From Sweltsa coloradensis (Eukaryota; Arthropoda; Insecta; Plecoptera; Chloroperlidae): 64,000 nucleotides of DNA. Each line of letters starts with the position of its first letter. Within the stretch, counting starts at the first letter, position 1. Positions 47,854 to 57,835 of the stretch are shown here, piece by piece. Below the pieces are notes generated by a model that worked only from the letters and a program-made list of their open reading frames with translations, did not search any database and was not told the DNA's origin. Location of the stretch: assembly GCA_024449915.1 (NCBI GenBank), contig JAMZAV010000778.1, forward strand, positions 62,001 through 126,000, in the 5' to 3' direction. The position numbers and the translations under genes are program-made.

Positions 47854-48469
47854 TTAATTTTAATCGCAACAACACAATACACAAACCTTCATAATATAAT
47901 ATGTATTGTGGTTTATTACAAAATACAGTTATTATAGAATGGCAGTTAAAAATATGAGAACTCGGAAACTATGAAAATATGCCGTAATTTTTATCTGTCC
48001 AAGAACAATAACACTGATATCAAAAATCATGATTTTTAGGACTATTCATTACTCAAAATAGAACAAAGATTACGGTTGATAAGGTTGATTCACCTTTAAA
48101 GTATCGTATTCTTTGTTTTATTTTGAGTCGTGAATTCCTAAAATTCGTGATCTTCTACCTAACCTACTCAAAATTGTTTCATCCTTTTAATATAATTCTG
48201 ATTTAGATGCATTTACAGATTTACAGATGGTAGTCGACCCTGTTATCAAAATTGTTCCAATTCGATTATGTCAGCTGTTAAACAACAGTCTCGAATTATC
48301 GGCAGCCCAAGGCAGCACAAAACAATAGGGTGTTGTAGTCGTCTGCTTCAATGTCAACCGTTTTAGCTCTAATCAGTTTCAACAAAACGGTTTGAAGTGA
48401 TTGCTATACACGAGGTACATATTGTGTTTCAACCATAAAAGACGGCTAAAAAAAGTAGAACTAGGCTAT
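47854..48469. other. Unassigned intron DNA
   Basis: AT-rich. An inverted pair near 48010-48150 (ATTTTTAGGACTATTC region and its partner) is weak. No gene was recognised. Confidence 0.4.
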
Positions 48470-48918
48470 GACATATCTTTAAATTAATCGACATCGCACG
48501 AAACATTTCGATTTTGATATCGATATATCGATATTTTATTATCTGTGCCAAAAAAAAATTGAAGTTTTCCCAAAAAAAAAACATAAAAACTTGTATATTA
48601 GTAGGCACACCATTAAATGTGGGGCTCAAATCGCCAAAAACGAATACGATGTAAACGTTCAGAAACTCGTGTTAACTGACCCGGCACCTCCACCATAATA
48701 ATTAAGCAAGCGAACCGAAATTTAAAGAAAAACATCAATTTTGTGTTGATATCTACAGCATAAGGACTTACACATTTACATTCGCAAAAATTTTAATCCT
48801 TGTCCTAGTTTTTGAAGGTTAAAAAAATGTAACTTAATTTTTTTTCTAAATTTCAAAATGGAGTATTGATTTCAAAAATATTCCCACAAATCGGTATCTT
48901 TTCCCAGCCCTACTAAAA
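48470..48918 (-). repeat. Family-5 repeat with 16-mer
   Basis: The minus strand starts at AGTAGGGCTGGGAAAAGATA, then TAAGTCCTTATGCTGT and GGTGGAGGTGCCGGGTCAG (complement at 48678-48695). It ends near a TATCGATATATCGATATC run (48518-48535). Compare 11905-12265. Confidence 0.5.
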
Positions 48919-50479
48919 AGGGTATAGACGTGTCCGTAACCCTACACTGTCTTACCTGCCTCGCAGGGACAGGTAAACCGAAGTCAAGCTACCATACAGT
49001 AAGAATAGATGATAATATAATAGACGGTATTTTGTGTTTCTATCGGCAACCTCTTCTTAGAGACATAAACATTCATGGTTTCCTCTAAATTCTAGTATAG
49101 GGAGTTTGAAAACCCTACAAAATCAATATTTTATCACTGGGTTTGCAGCGAGCACTGACGGTGGGCAATAACAATAGAGATTTTCGTCTGGGAATCAATT
49201 CACTTTAGAGCTTACACAAGGGTGATGTAGGGTTTTATTTCCAGTTCTGTTCTCAATGTAGCACGGTTTTATAGGCGGTATCAAGCACGCATAGATGTCG
49301 AAATCCCGACTGAAATCTCCGCGAAACACATAGCTTTCAGCTACATGTATCGAAAAATATCATGTAGATCACATAAAGTACGGTAAACATTGTAGAGAGA
49401 GATCATTTTTGTGACTAAAAGAAAAATGGCGAACATTTTATTTACGAATAGGGTACTGTAGTCAACAACCAATGCGTTGCTGTTAATACTGGCTTCGTAT
49501 AAAAAAGTATTTACACGATAAAGAGGGGTGACCAATGGATATTGTGAGAATAGTGCAAATGAGACGAAAGTAGTAACACTCATAGATACGAGCACTAGTT
49601 AAACACTTCCTTTCACAGAATACGATATTCGCAATGCATTGTGGGTAAAAAGTTACGCAAAGGCACGCCGTTTTGGTAGAAATTGAATATGATTAATGTG
49701 TTTTTGTATGTTTGCTTATACTTTTTCTTGATATTTCAATCGTTTACACTTTAATAAAATTCAAAAAAATCCAGCTTCAAGAGATGCGAGGTGAGTCGGG
49801 ATAATGTTTCATCTTCATCATAATATAGTCTCTACAGAGGCCTGATAGCCTAGGCCTAGGCAAGGCTTTATGTTTTGCATAAAACTTTATCCTACCCAAC
49901 CCTTAGGGCCTAAAAGTCTATCGAAGGCCTAATAGCCTAAACAAATAGCCTAGCCTAGACCTTTGCCTAGGCCTGGGACCTACACGTGGCTTAGATCTCA
50001 CAATAAATTAATGATTGTTAATTTTAATGTATGGTATTTCATAATTCATGATGTTGCCTACCGTTTACTGCGATATCTGTTAACACGATTTAGAACTTCA
50101 GTTATTAAGTGAAAAGCCTATATTACACAGGCCGACCATTCATATCTTACCAAGGGCTTCCGTAATTTTCTAAAAAAAAAAAAAAAAGCTTGCGACTGTT
50201 AAAGATAAAAATCCATGGTAACACAATTTGACCAAGTTATTTAAGGGAGGAAATCGATCAAAACTCTTCCCAAATAATAGTTCAAAGTATTAGCTTGTGA
50301 CCCTTTTAACAGTAAAACTATAATCAAATAGTTATCAAATCTCACATCACAAGAAAAGTGTGTAGATAAACGTCAAATTATTCCATAATAATGAATTTAG
50401 TTGTTACTGTCAAATCATTACGTGTGATGCGTAGAACCACAAGACACTGAACAATGACATAATAGGTTTTCCCGATTCG
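48919..50479. other. Unassigned intron DNA
   Basis: The part 49840-49985 is rich in the word AGGCCTA and its overlaps. An A-run lies at 50173-50187. No gene was recognised. Confidence 0.45.
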
Positions 50480-50795
50480 ACACGTCTCGATTATCTATGG
50501 GAATCCCCTGATATTAGAACCACGTGACATTCTGTGCTCTGATTGGCCAGATACGTCTCAATTATCTGTGGGAATCCCCTGATATAAGAACCACGTGACA
50601 TTCTATGCCCTGATTGGCCAGATACGTCTAGATAATCTCTGGGAATCCCCTGATATAAGAACCACGTGACATTCTGTGCTCTGATTGGCCAGATACGTCT
50701 AGATTATCTCTGGGAACCCCCTGATATAACAACCACGTGACATTCTGTGATCTGATTGGCCAGATACGTCTCAATTATCTCTGGGAATCCCCCGA
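50480..50795 (+). repeat. 71-bp tandem array with CACGTG and ATTGG in each unit
   Basis: Five unit starts (ACGTCT at 50482, 50553, 50624, 50695, 50766) are spaced exactly 71 bp. Units carry GGGAATCCCC, CCACGTGACATTCT and CTGATTGGCC. The two protein-binding-like words (E-box CACGTG and CCAAT-box complement ATTGG) are kept in all full units. It may be an enhancer or promoter or simply a satellite-like expansion. Confidence 0.85.
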
Positions 50796-50799
50796 CTGT

Positions 50800-51010
50800 C
50801 TCGTGGAGCACGCTGTCTGCGAGATGACGGTCGCAATGCAGGGTGACTGTGCTGGGTAACGATGATGGCGGGAGGGGGGGTGGGGAGGGGAGAGGGGAGG
50901 GTCCAACCGGATCGTCAGCCTTGGAAACATTGACCACGTCAGCGCGCACGCGCACAGAGCTCTCGTACGCGCGCTTACATCACCACGGCGGTCGTACAAC
51001 CAGCGAGTGA
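50800..51010. promoter_or_regulatory. GC-rich, CpG-containing island next to the 71-bp array
   Basis: It contains a G/A-rich tract (50868-50900) and a CG-rich stretch with CACGTCAGCGCGCACGCGCA at 50935-50954. Together with the array upstream it has promoter-like composition, but no TATA box, start site or linked ORF was established. Confidence 0.3.
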
Positions 51011-52224
51011 GAGTGGCGCTTTGTAGTACAGACGAGTAGTAGAACCGTCAACGAGATACGAGATCCACTCAGTCGAGACACAAACCTCAACCTTAACAAT
51101 AGCTTTTTTACAATGAAAACATATTTTCAAATCTTCTACGGGTGTCTTTTCTGTAACATTAAAAATTCTCGATTTTTTACGTTTTTCTTTTTTCACATCT
51201 TGTTATATCCTTTGAATACATTTCAACGTGTCTCTACATTCAACGGATGATAATATTATGTTGGTAGAGTGATTGCTCCTAACTGACCCGTTGATTAACT
51301 TTCGTACGTTTATGACATTGTTTGTTAAACGCATAACTTCAGACAGACCATTACTGTAATGGAACACTCATCAATCCCTTTCACGATCACCCTTTACCAA
51401 GGCGATAAATTAAATAGTGGACACAAGTCTGTTCTCAGCAAAAAAAAACGTCCCCTTATAAACACATCTAACTCGAGCAATACGTATAGGACACGCATTT
51501 ATACAAAATGAGCATTAAGTTGTATATAAGTTTTACATTTATTTATTTATGTAAATATTATATATTTATCAGCGTGTTTGCGTGAGTTCGTTACATGTTT
51601 ATAATTATTATTGTTGATAACCGATTTATTTTTAAGAACTCTGAGAAAATATTTCTTCTTGGACTTAACTATGTTATTTTTATTATTATTTCGACTTTTA
51701 TCCAGAAGAAAATCTCAATCTGCGGGTTGAACAAAGGAAAACTAAGAACTATCTAAAAGATATTAAATAACTTTTGTGTATCTTGGTCCAATCCAACACA
51801 ATGTTTGTATTTAACTTGATGTTGTCAAGTATCTACTGCTTGAAATCTTCTTATCTCATTTATTATATTGATCACACATTTTTATTATTAATGTCCGGTT
51901 TTTTGTTTTATTATGTTGTTATTATTTTATTATTTTGTTGTCAGAAATGGTTCATTGTCATTTGTTTATATTCATTCTATTTTAGATTGTTGTTAGTAAT
52001 ACTTGTTCAATTCTCAGTTAGTGAGTCGAAATATCACTTCAATTTTTTTAAATTACATTTTTGTAAAGAACAGTCACGTCCTAAAATAATACTTCAAACC
52101 CCAGTCGATTTTTTTTTCTGAATTGTATTATTATTTATTAGTTTATATATTTGAACTTTCACATGCATATTTTTCTTTTCTTTTAAAACATTTTTAAGGA
52201 AAAACATTTTTAAAAGAAATTGCC
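51011..52224. other. Unassigned AT-rich intron DNA
   Basis: A + strand open stretch at 51774-52121 is hydrophobic only because it is T-rich. No gene was recognised. Confidence 0.45.
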
Positions 52225-52256
52225 TCGTACCCGGCACCTCCACCAAAACCAGTATG
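52225..52256 (-). repeat. 16-mer copy on minus strand
   Basis: TTTTGGTGGAGGTGCCGGGT is exact on the minus strand (complement at 52229-52248), with no other clear family-1 parts. Confidence 0.65.
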
Positions 52257-52293
52257 TTGTTAATTTCGGTTTCCAAGGTCCTCTAAATACTTG

Positions 52294-53174
52294 TTGAACG
52301 AGTGAGCGTAGCGAACGTATGTGATCTCCATTCGGCTTAAACGGCCCTTATGGTTTTTCTGCGTGCGTGTGTGTGTGTGTACGTTGAAAATCAGCCGAAT
52401 CGCTGAACAGATTGCGCTGAAATTTTAAACGGACATCCGGTATGAGTTTATTGAGAACTGCTAACAAAATCAGCAAGATTCATTGCGATTTAAACTACAA
52501 GAAATAATAAACTGAAAAATAGACTTCCAATGTTTAGAAATTATTTTAACGACAATGTTTTAGATTTTGAAAAGATTTTTTTGTTTGTTATTCGCCTGGC
52601 CGTGAAATGCCGTGCCCATGCAAGGTCTGTCGAATGTTGCACGTCAAGGTACCCCCAAATTCCGCTCGTAGATTGAGTTAACCTTGCAATATTTTCACGT
52701 ATTTCGTACTGGCTATGTTTACCATAGTAGGCCCTATTGCCACAGATGATTGACTACATTGCGTTATATGCATTTTAAAACACGTTTCATTATTTTTGAA
52801 ATACAATCTAGAAATTACAAAATCTTTCTCGACCAGGGGATTGAATCCACTTCTTTCACATTTCGGCTTCAAGGGCGCCTTAGCCAACTAGACTAGGGAA
52901 ACGCCAAAGTCGTAGTTAGACGAGTGAGCGAGTCATGTGGTGAGTACCCGGGAACATTTGCATTTAAGTTTGATAATTATATTCGTATAAATAATAGTTT
53001 TTTAAAGTTTAGTTGGCATACGGGGAAGGGCGCGTCAACTGTAAGGTCATAATGCAACTCTCTAGCCTATGATAGGCTAGGTAGGCCTAAGATAGGGGGA
53101 AGAAAAGTAATGTAATCGGGTACTCAACACATGGCTCACTCACTCGTTTAACAACGACTTTGGCGTTTCCCTAG
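52294..53174 (+). mobile_element. Helentron-like element, family 3, copy C
   Basis: It starts TTGAACGAGTGAGCGTAGCG. Next come a GTGTGT run, the block AATCAGCCGAATCGCTGAAC and GACATCCGGTATGAGTTTAT, then a tRNA-like segment (minus, 52800-52890). The 3' part is an inverted pair (52890-52950 and 53115-53174) ending GGCGTTTCCCTAG before T. The loop between the pair is longer than in the copies at 60402-61764. Confidence 0.75.
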
Positions 53175-53765
53175 TTATTTCTGGATTGGAATCCATGATG
53201 TTGTTCTATAAAAAGCTAACATCTTGAATTCATCTTCGTAGAAATACACGTAGGCCTGTTTAATCCTGTCACCCTTCATGAATATTTGTATCTGTATTCG
53301 GTTTGAATAAGCAAAAAAGTGCAATAATAAATTTGCATATTAACTGTGGTGCGTACACTTTCATAAATAATTTCCTTGATAACATGTTTCAATACGTGTC
53401 CTACTGTGTATTATGAACAATACTTTTAATTTTGTAATAATTTTTCGTGTATTACATTTACATTTACATTTATTAATTAGCTTACAGGTATACAAAGTTT
53501 TGTATGGTGGCAAGGCCCAATATTAACATTTAAAAATATAAAATACTTAGTTTCATAATATTACAAATTTACAAATTTTCCAAAAAACTTTTAAATGTAT
53601 TAGTTCATCTTTCTGTACAGTTAAATACGTATGTATGTAATGTAATGTAATATGTAATAAATATGTAAAGATAAATGATTTGTATAACGTATTTGTATTG
53701 TTTAGATTGTGATTAATGCGTATTTTCAATTATTTAGATTTATAGTTACTTGACAATGGGTGGAT
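53175..53765. other. Unassigned AT-rich intron DNA
   Basis: Short ATGTA-type runs lie at 53625-53660. No gene was recognised. Confidence 0.45.
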
Positions 53766-53855
53766 GTACACCATCGACCCTAAGTAAATCAATGAGTGAG
53801 TCCAGTTGTATCTCCTATACACAATCCTTGATTTACTTCTGTTCGAGGGTGTATT
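53766..53855. repeat. Small palindromic repeat, copy 2
   Basis: GTACACCATCGACCCTAAGT and CTTGATTTACTTCTGTTCGA pair as in 43062-43155. Confidence 0.6.
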
Positions 53856-54469
53856 TGTTGCCAGAGATAAATAAATAAAACAATACATGCGAATTCTAAA
53901 AAAATTAACATCGTCAACGTTTTTGAAACGCATAGAACGCCGATGAATTTATGCCCTGAAAACCCGGGCCTAAAATGTAATGTAGCGATTGCCTACGCGC
54001 ACGGCCTTGTGCGCAGAAGGTAGTCTCCAACCCCTCCCCCCCCCCCCCCCCCCCTAGCCAACTCTCTTCAAAGCGTTACATTATTATGTTTTTAGTTTTC
54101 TCAGCAGAGCACGGCACGGCCATATTGACAGCCTAATGAAATTCTGTCTGGCTACTGGCCTTCACTGTGAGAGAGAGGGTTAATTATGCAAATGAATGGA
54201 TGTATATGAAAACGAGGCTACAGTAGGGGGTAGGGATGTTTACGGGAGGCGGCATTGTTAATAGAAATTTACCATTTCAAACAGATTTGTTAGCAATATG
54301 TATGACGTGCTACTCTACTCTTAGTTGCCAATTTTTATCTTTAAACCGATAGTGTTTTTATCAGTTATTTATTTCACTTCTAGGTGAATTTATGGAAGTG
54401 AAAGAAATAACTTTATTCAAATAATTGTGTTGTGAGATATTTATGTTTATGTAAATAAATGTATTTATA
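53856..54469. other. Unassigned intron DNA
   Basis: A C-run of about 20 lies at 54034-54053. No gene was recognised. Confidence 0.45.
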
Positions 54470-54672
54470 TAATATGCCGATAATGTTGGCTCAGGCGTTA
54501 AGCGAACGACTATGATTCGCAAGGTCCCGGGTTCAAATCCCGTCGAGACCCAATGCTGAAAGAAGTTTTTTTGCAAGGGATTGAGTTCTCTTAAACAGCC
54601 CTCGGACATCCCTTCACAATTGTCCTTATTTCAACATACCTAGATACACCTGAAGAGGGGGCTGCGCACCCC
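54470..54672 (+). mobile_element. SINE-2, second copy
   Basis: GTTGGCTCAGGCGTTAAGCG, box B GGTTCAAATCC and the tail blocks CCCTCGGACATCCCTTCACA and ACATACCTAGATACACCTGA match 3303-3535. Confidence 0.75.
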
Positions 54673-54795
54673 CCAATAAAATTTAATTTTTGTTTTATTT
54701 TTATTAAATTTATTATTTAACTCATCTAAGTGCAAAGGTGGTTTGAAAAGTGCATCAGCCTCAATCACATTAGTATGTTTAACTACACAACGAAA

Positions 54796-55440
54796 ATAAC
54801 TAAGAAAAAAAGCTCTTGGGCGCGTTTTTGAGCGAGCACCGGTACGTGCAACATGACCCGAGTCGACTTCCCAAAAAGGGCCCACCACACTGTAGGCCTA
54901 ACTGAAAATTGACATTGTAATCTATATTTTCCCAAAATCTTTGCATTTTACTCATTTTACTATGCCTTCTAAAGTGTGTCTTTGTTCTTCACTGCCTCCC
55001 TTCATTTTTTAAAAATCATTTTTCGAATTATGATTACCAAAAAGTCTTTTGGGCTTTACCGATTTACTGAAAATTTAGAAAAAAAGAAAGAGAAATTTTT
55101 GACTTATTGACCCCCAAAATTTCATAACGATCGGAACATTTTTTTTTTTTTTTTTTTTATTTTTTATTTTTTATAACCCCCGATCGGGTTTTTTTCAAAA
55201 AAAAACAGCAACCCCCCAGGTGGTATGTACTTTTGCAAAATTTCAGGGCGATCAGAGAAACGGTGCACCTGTATCGAAGCAGTAACGAAAAAAAAAAAAA
55301 AAAAAAAAACAGGGCATTTGGCCATAAGAGTCCCGTGGAGACGTCGTTCCTCGCCAAAAAACATAATAAGTCCAAAGGGATTGAGGAAAAATACCAAGTC
55401 AAATTAGGGGTTTTGTGATAGAGGCGTGAATTTTGGATTA
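54796..55440 (-). mobile_element. Helentron-like element, family 4
   Basis: Its part 54830-55090 is the complement of 1-265. The remainder (55090-55440) adds T- and A-runs and the block TTTCAGGGCGATCAGAGAAA. The 3' end (CTTAG before TT at about 54796) is degraded. The 5' end is not clear. Confidence 0.55.
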
Positions 55441-55620
55441 AATACACAAAACAATGATCTTAAAAAATTACCGAGTTGTCCCATTAAAATTAAACTGATT
55501 TTGATGCTAAGATTACAAAATTGATACATATTGTAATAAAAGTCCAAACTTTAAAAAAAATCTATATTACCTTATATGTTAATGTGACCAGATTATGCAC
55601 TCTTTTCACAAATTTACTCA
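55441..55620. other. Unassigned AT-rich intron DNA
   Basis: Nothing was recognised. Confidence 0.5.
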
Positions 55621-55716
55621 CTGTGCTGGGAGGATAAGCCTACAAGCAATTTTTTTTCGCGTCTCTATGACACAACCTCTAATTGTTAGGCTAATCCTCC
55701 TAGCTAATAACAGTTT
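55621..55716. repeat. Small imperfect hairpin repeat
   Basis: CTGGGAGGATAAGCCTACAA and the complement of CTAGGAGGATTAGCCTAACA form arms of about 20 bp around a T-rich loop. Confidence 0.5.
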
Positions 55717-56270
55717 TTCATTTTAAAAACATTATTATGATACAATAAAATACAGTCCATTAATAAGTGTGCATGCAAGTATGTGTAAAATTGTATGCGA
55801 AGTAGCATTCTGTTTCTTTGACAAGGTTTGATGTTTGGGGATGGTATTAATATTCACTGAGCAAGCAAAACATAAAAGTGCAGGATTCCTTTGATCTCGA
55901 GTTAATTTATAAATTCCACGTTCCTTTATAAACGTGAACACAAAGAAGAATTGAAAACTTGACAAAAACTTTATACACTTTTTATTGTTATTAGGTGTCG
56001 TGTATCTAAAATTAAAATATATAATTACTTGTTAAATTACAAATCTTAAAGAAGAACTGAATTACAAAAACTTCGTACACATTTTTGACGTTATTAGACG
56101 TAGGCCTATCTGAATTTTTTTATATTATGGGACGTTATTTGATTAGTGTTTAATCACAAGTTACATTACGTACAAAAAATAAATTTAATAAACACGTTTT
56201 TATAAAAGCAATTTAGTATTCAATAACAATTAAATTTGACAGAAATTCAATTTAAAAAAGATTTTAGAAA
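55717..56270. other. Unassigned AT-rich intron DNA
   Basis: Nothing was recognised. Confidence 0.5.
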
Positions 56271-56293
56271 CGTACCCGGCACCTCCACCAAAG
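56271..56293 (-). repeat. 16-mer copy on minus strand
   Basis: CTTTGGTGGAGGTGCCGGGT is present on the minus strand without other family-1 parts. Confidence 0.6.
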
Positions 56294-56449
56294 TCAGTAT
56301 CTTGTTACTTTTGAGTTTATATAATATTGTATTTATACAATCAGGAAGATAACCTAAGTAACAACACAATATGAGAATAAAGTAAAATTGTTGGTGGGCT
56401 ATTTGTATTAGCCCCCCAAGCAATAGAATAGTCAGTGCGCAGACTTATT

Positions 56450-56640
56450 GTGTACGGTTGGTATAATCGGTCCATTGGTCTACACCGCATTTCGTCTAAG
56501 GCGACAAATCGTATAAGTGGACATTTGGTCTAGTATTTTTTGGTCTGCAGCTCTTTCGACTAGTATGTTTTGTGGTCTAAGTAAACATTTGGTCGAATCT
56601 CCTAAATACAAAGGTCTAAATTTTAATGTTTAGTTAAAAG
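56450..56640. repeat. Degenerate GGTCTA / TAGACC word cluster
   Basis: Words such as ACATTTGGTCTAGTATTTTT and GGTCGAATCTCC recur irregularly. A related cluster is at 57755-57833. This looks like a diverged dispersed repeat. Confidence 0.4.
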
Positions 56641-56668
56641 CACATTTTAGAACTGGTAATGAAAATAA

Positions 56669-57273
56669 CTAGGGAAACGCCAAAGTCGTTGTTAAACGAG
56701 TGAGTTAGCCAAGTGTTTTGACTTCTAAAACCGGACCATCTGGTCACCTTACGGGAACTCACTCTGCTTGCCACAATAATTATTTAAATTGAACATTCAA
56801 AATTCGAATCGTATTCAAAACGTATTAGCGTGAAACAATAACAAATTTTCAAGATAAAACGAAATTACCTAATTTTTATTTCCCATTTAACACCCCTCAA
56901 AAATAATATGTGGGTGTAAAAATATAAAAAAGTTAGAACTGACGGGTATCGAAACCCCATCCATCCGTGCGGTAGGCTAAATGGTTACCACTAGGCCATG
57001 CAGGCCACGTCAACCACGTCCCGCTAACTGCTACGAAACAAATGCCATTGATATTATTAAAAATCACATTTTTATTTATTGTAGGCTTAAATCGCAGTGG
57101 ATCAAGCTGATTTGTTAACAGTTGTTAGTAAACTCGTATCGGATCTGTTCAAAATTTTCAGCGCAATCTGTTCAGCAATTCGGCTGATTTTCGACGTACA
57201 GACAGACAGAATCACAGAATGAGAGCCGTTTGAGTTGAATGGAGACACTCAGTCGCTCCGCTCCCTCGTTTAA
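56669..57273 (-). mobile_element. Helentron-like element, family 3, copy D
   Basis: On the minus strand it starts TTAAACGAGGGAGCGGAGCG, has GTCTGTCTGTACGTCGAAAA, a tRNA-like segment (box B GGTTTCGATACC) and ends AACAACGACTTTGGCGTTTC then CCTAG before TT. Unlike copies A and B it lacks the extra inverted arm before the 3' end. Confidence 0.8.
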
Positions 57274-57835
57274 AAAGTATGCTGAAAATTAATGAAACTC
57301 ATTTTTTGTGCATGTATGTTTGTAATACACAAATCCAAAATGTTTACATCAAAAATATAATTTTAGAATAAATAAATACAAAATTAAAATACGTATGCGT
57401 AATAATGTATTTTTATTGTTTAGCATTTTTATATAAAATCATAATATTATAATAAATTATTAATTAATTAATTTAAAAAAAATAATAATAATTTATTATA
57501 TTAATTATATAATAAAAATATTATAATATCATAATATCATAATATCAAATCAAACCAATGTGGTACAATCATTAAATTGTACTCCTCGTCAGCTTAAGGC
57601 TCAGTTAATAAGGTTATATTGTGGTTATATTTTATAATAATGTATATTGAATCATTTGATAATAATACTGAGGAAACCCGCTAACGTTTGAAATAGGGAA
57701 GTGTTAACATAATATGTTATTAATAATAATAATAATAATTAATAATATGTTAGTAATTTTTGTCTAGTCATGTATGGGTCTTATAATATAAGACGAAATG
57801 ACGGTCCAGACAAAAATCACCTAGACGAAATTTAT
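57274..57835. other. Very AT-rich intron DNA
   Basis: It contains (AAT)n/(TAA)n-like runs at 57470-57545 and 57718-57742 and a TAGACGAAAT word cluster at 57755-57833. No gene was recognised. Confidence 0.5.

Noticed and set aside
51774..52121. Hydrophobic 115-codon open frame, membrane-protein-like
   Set aside because: Phe/Leu/Tyr content follows from T-rich sequence. No domain and no context.
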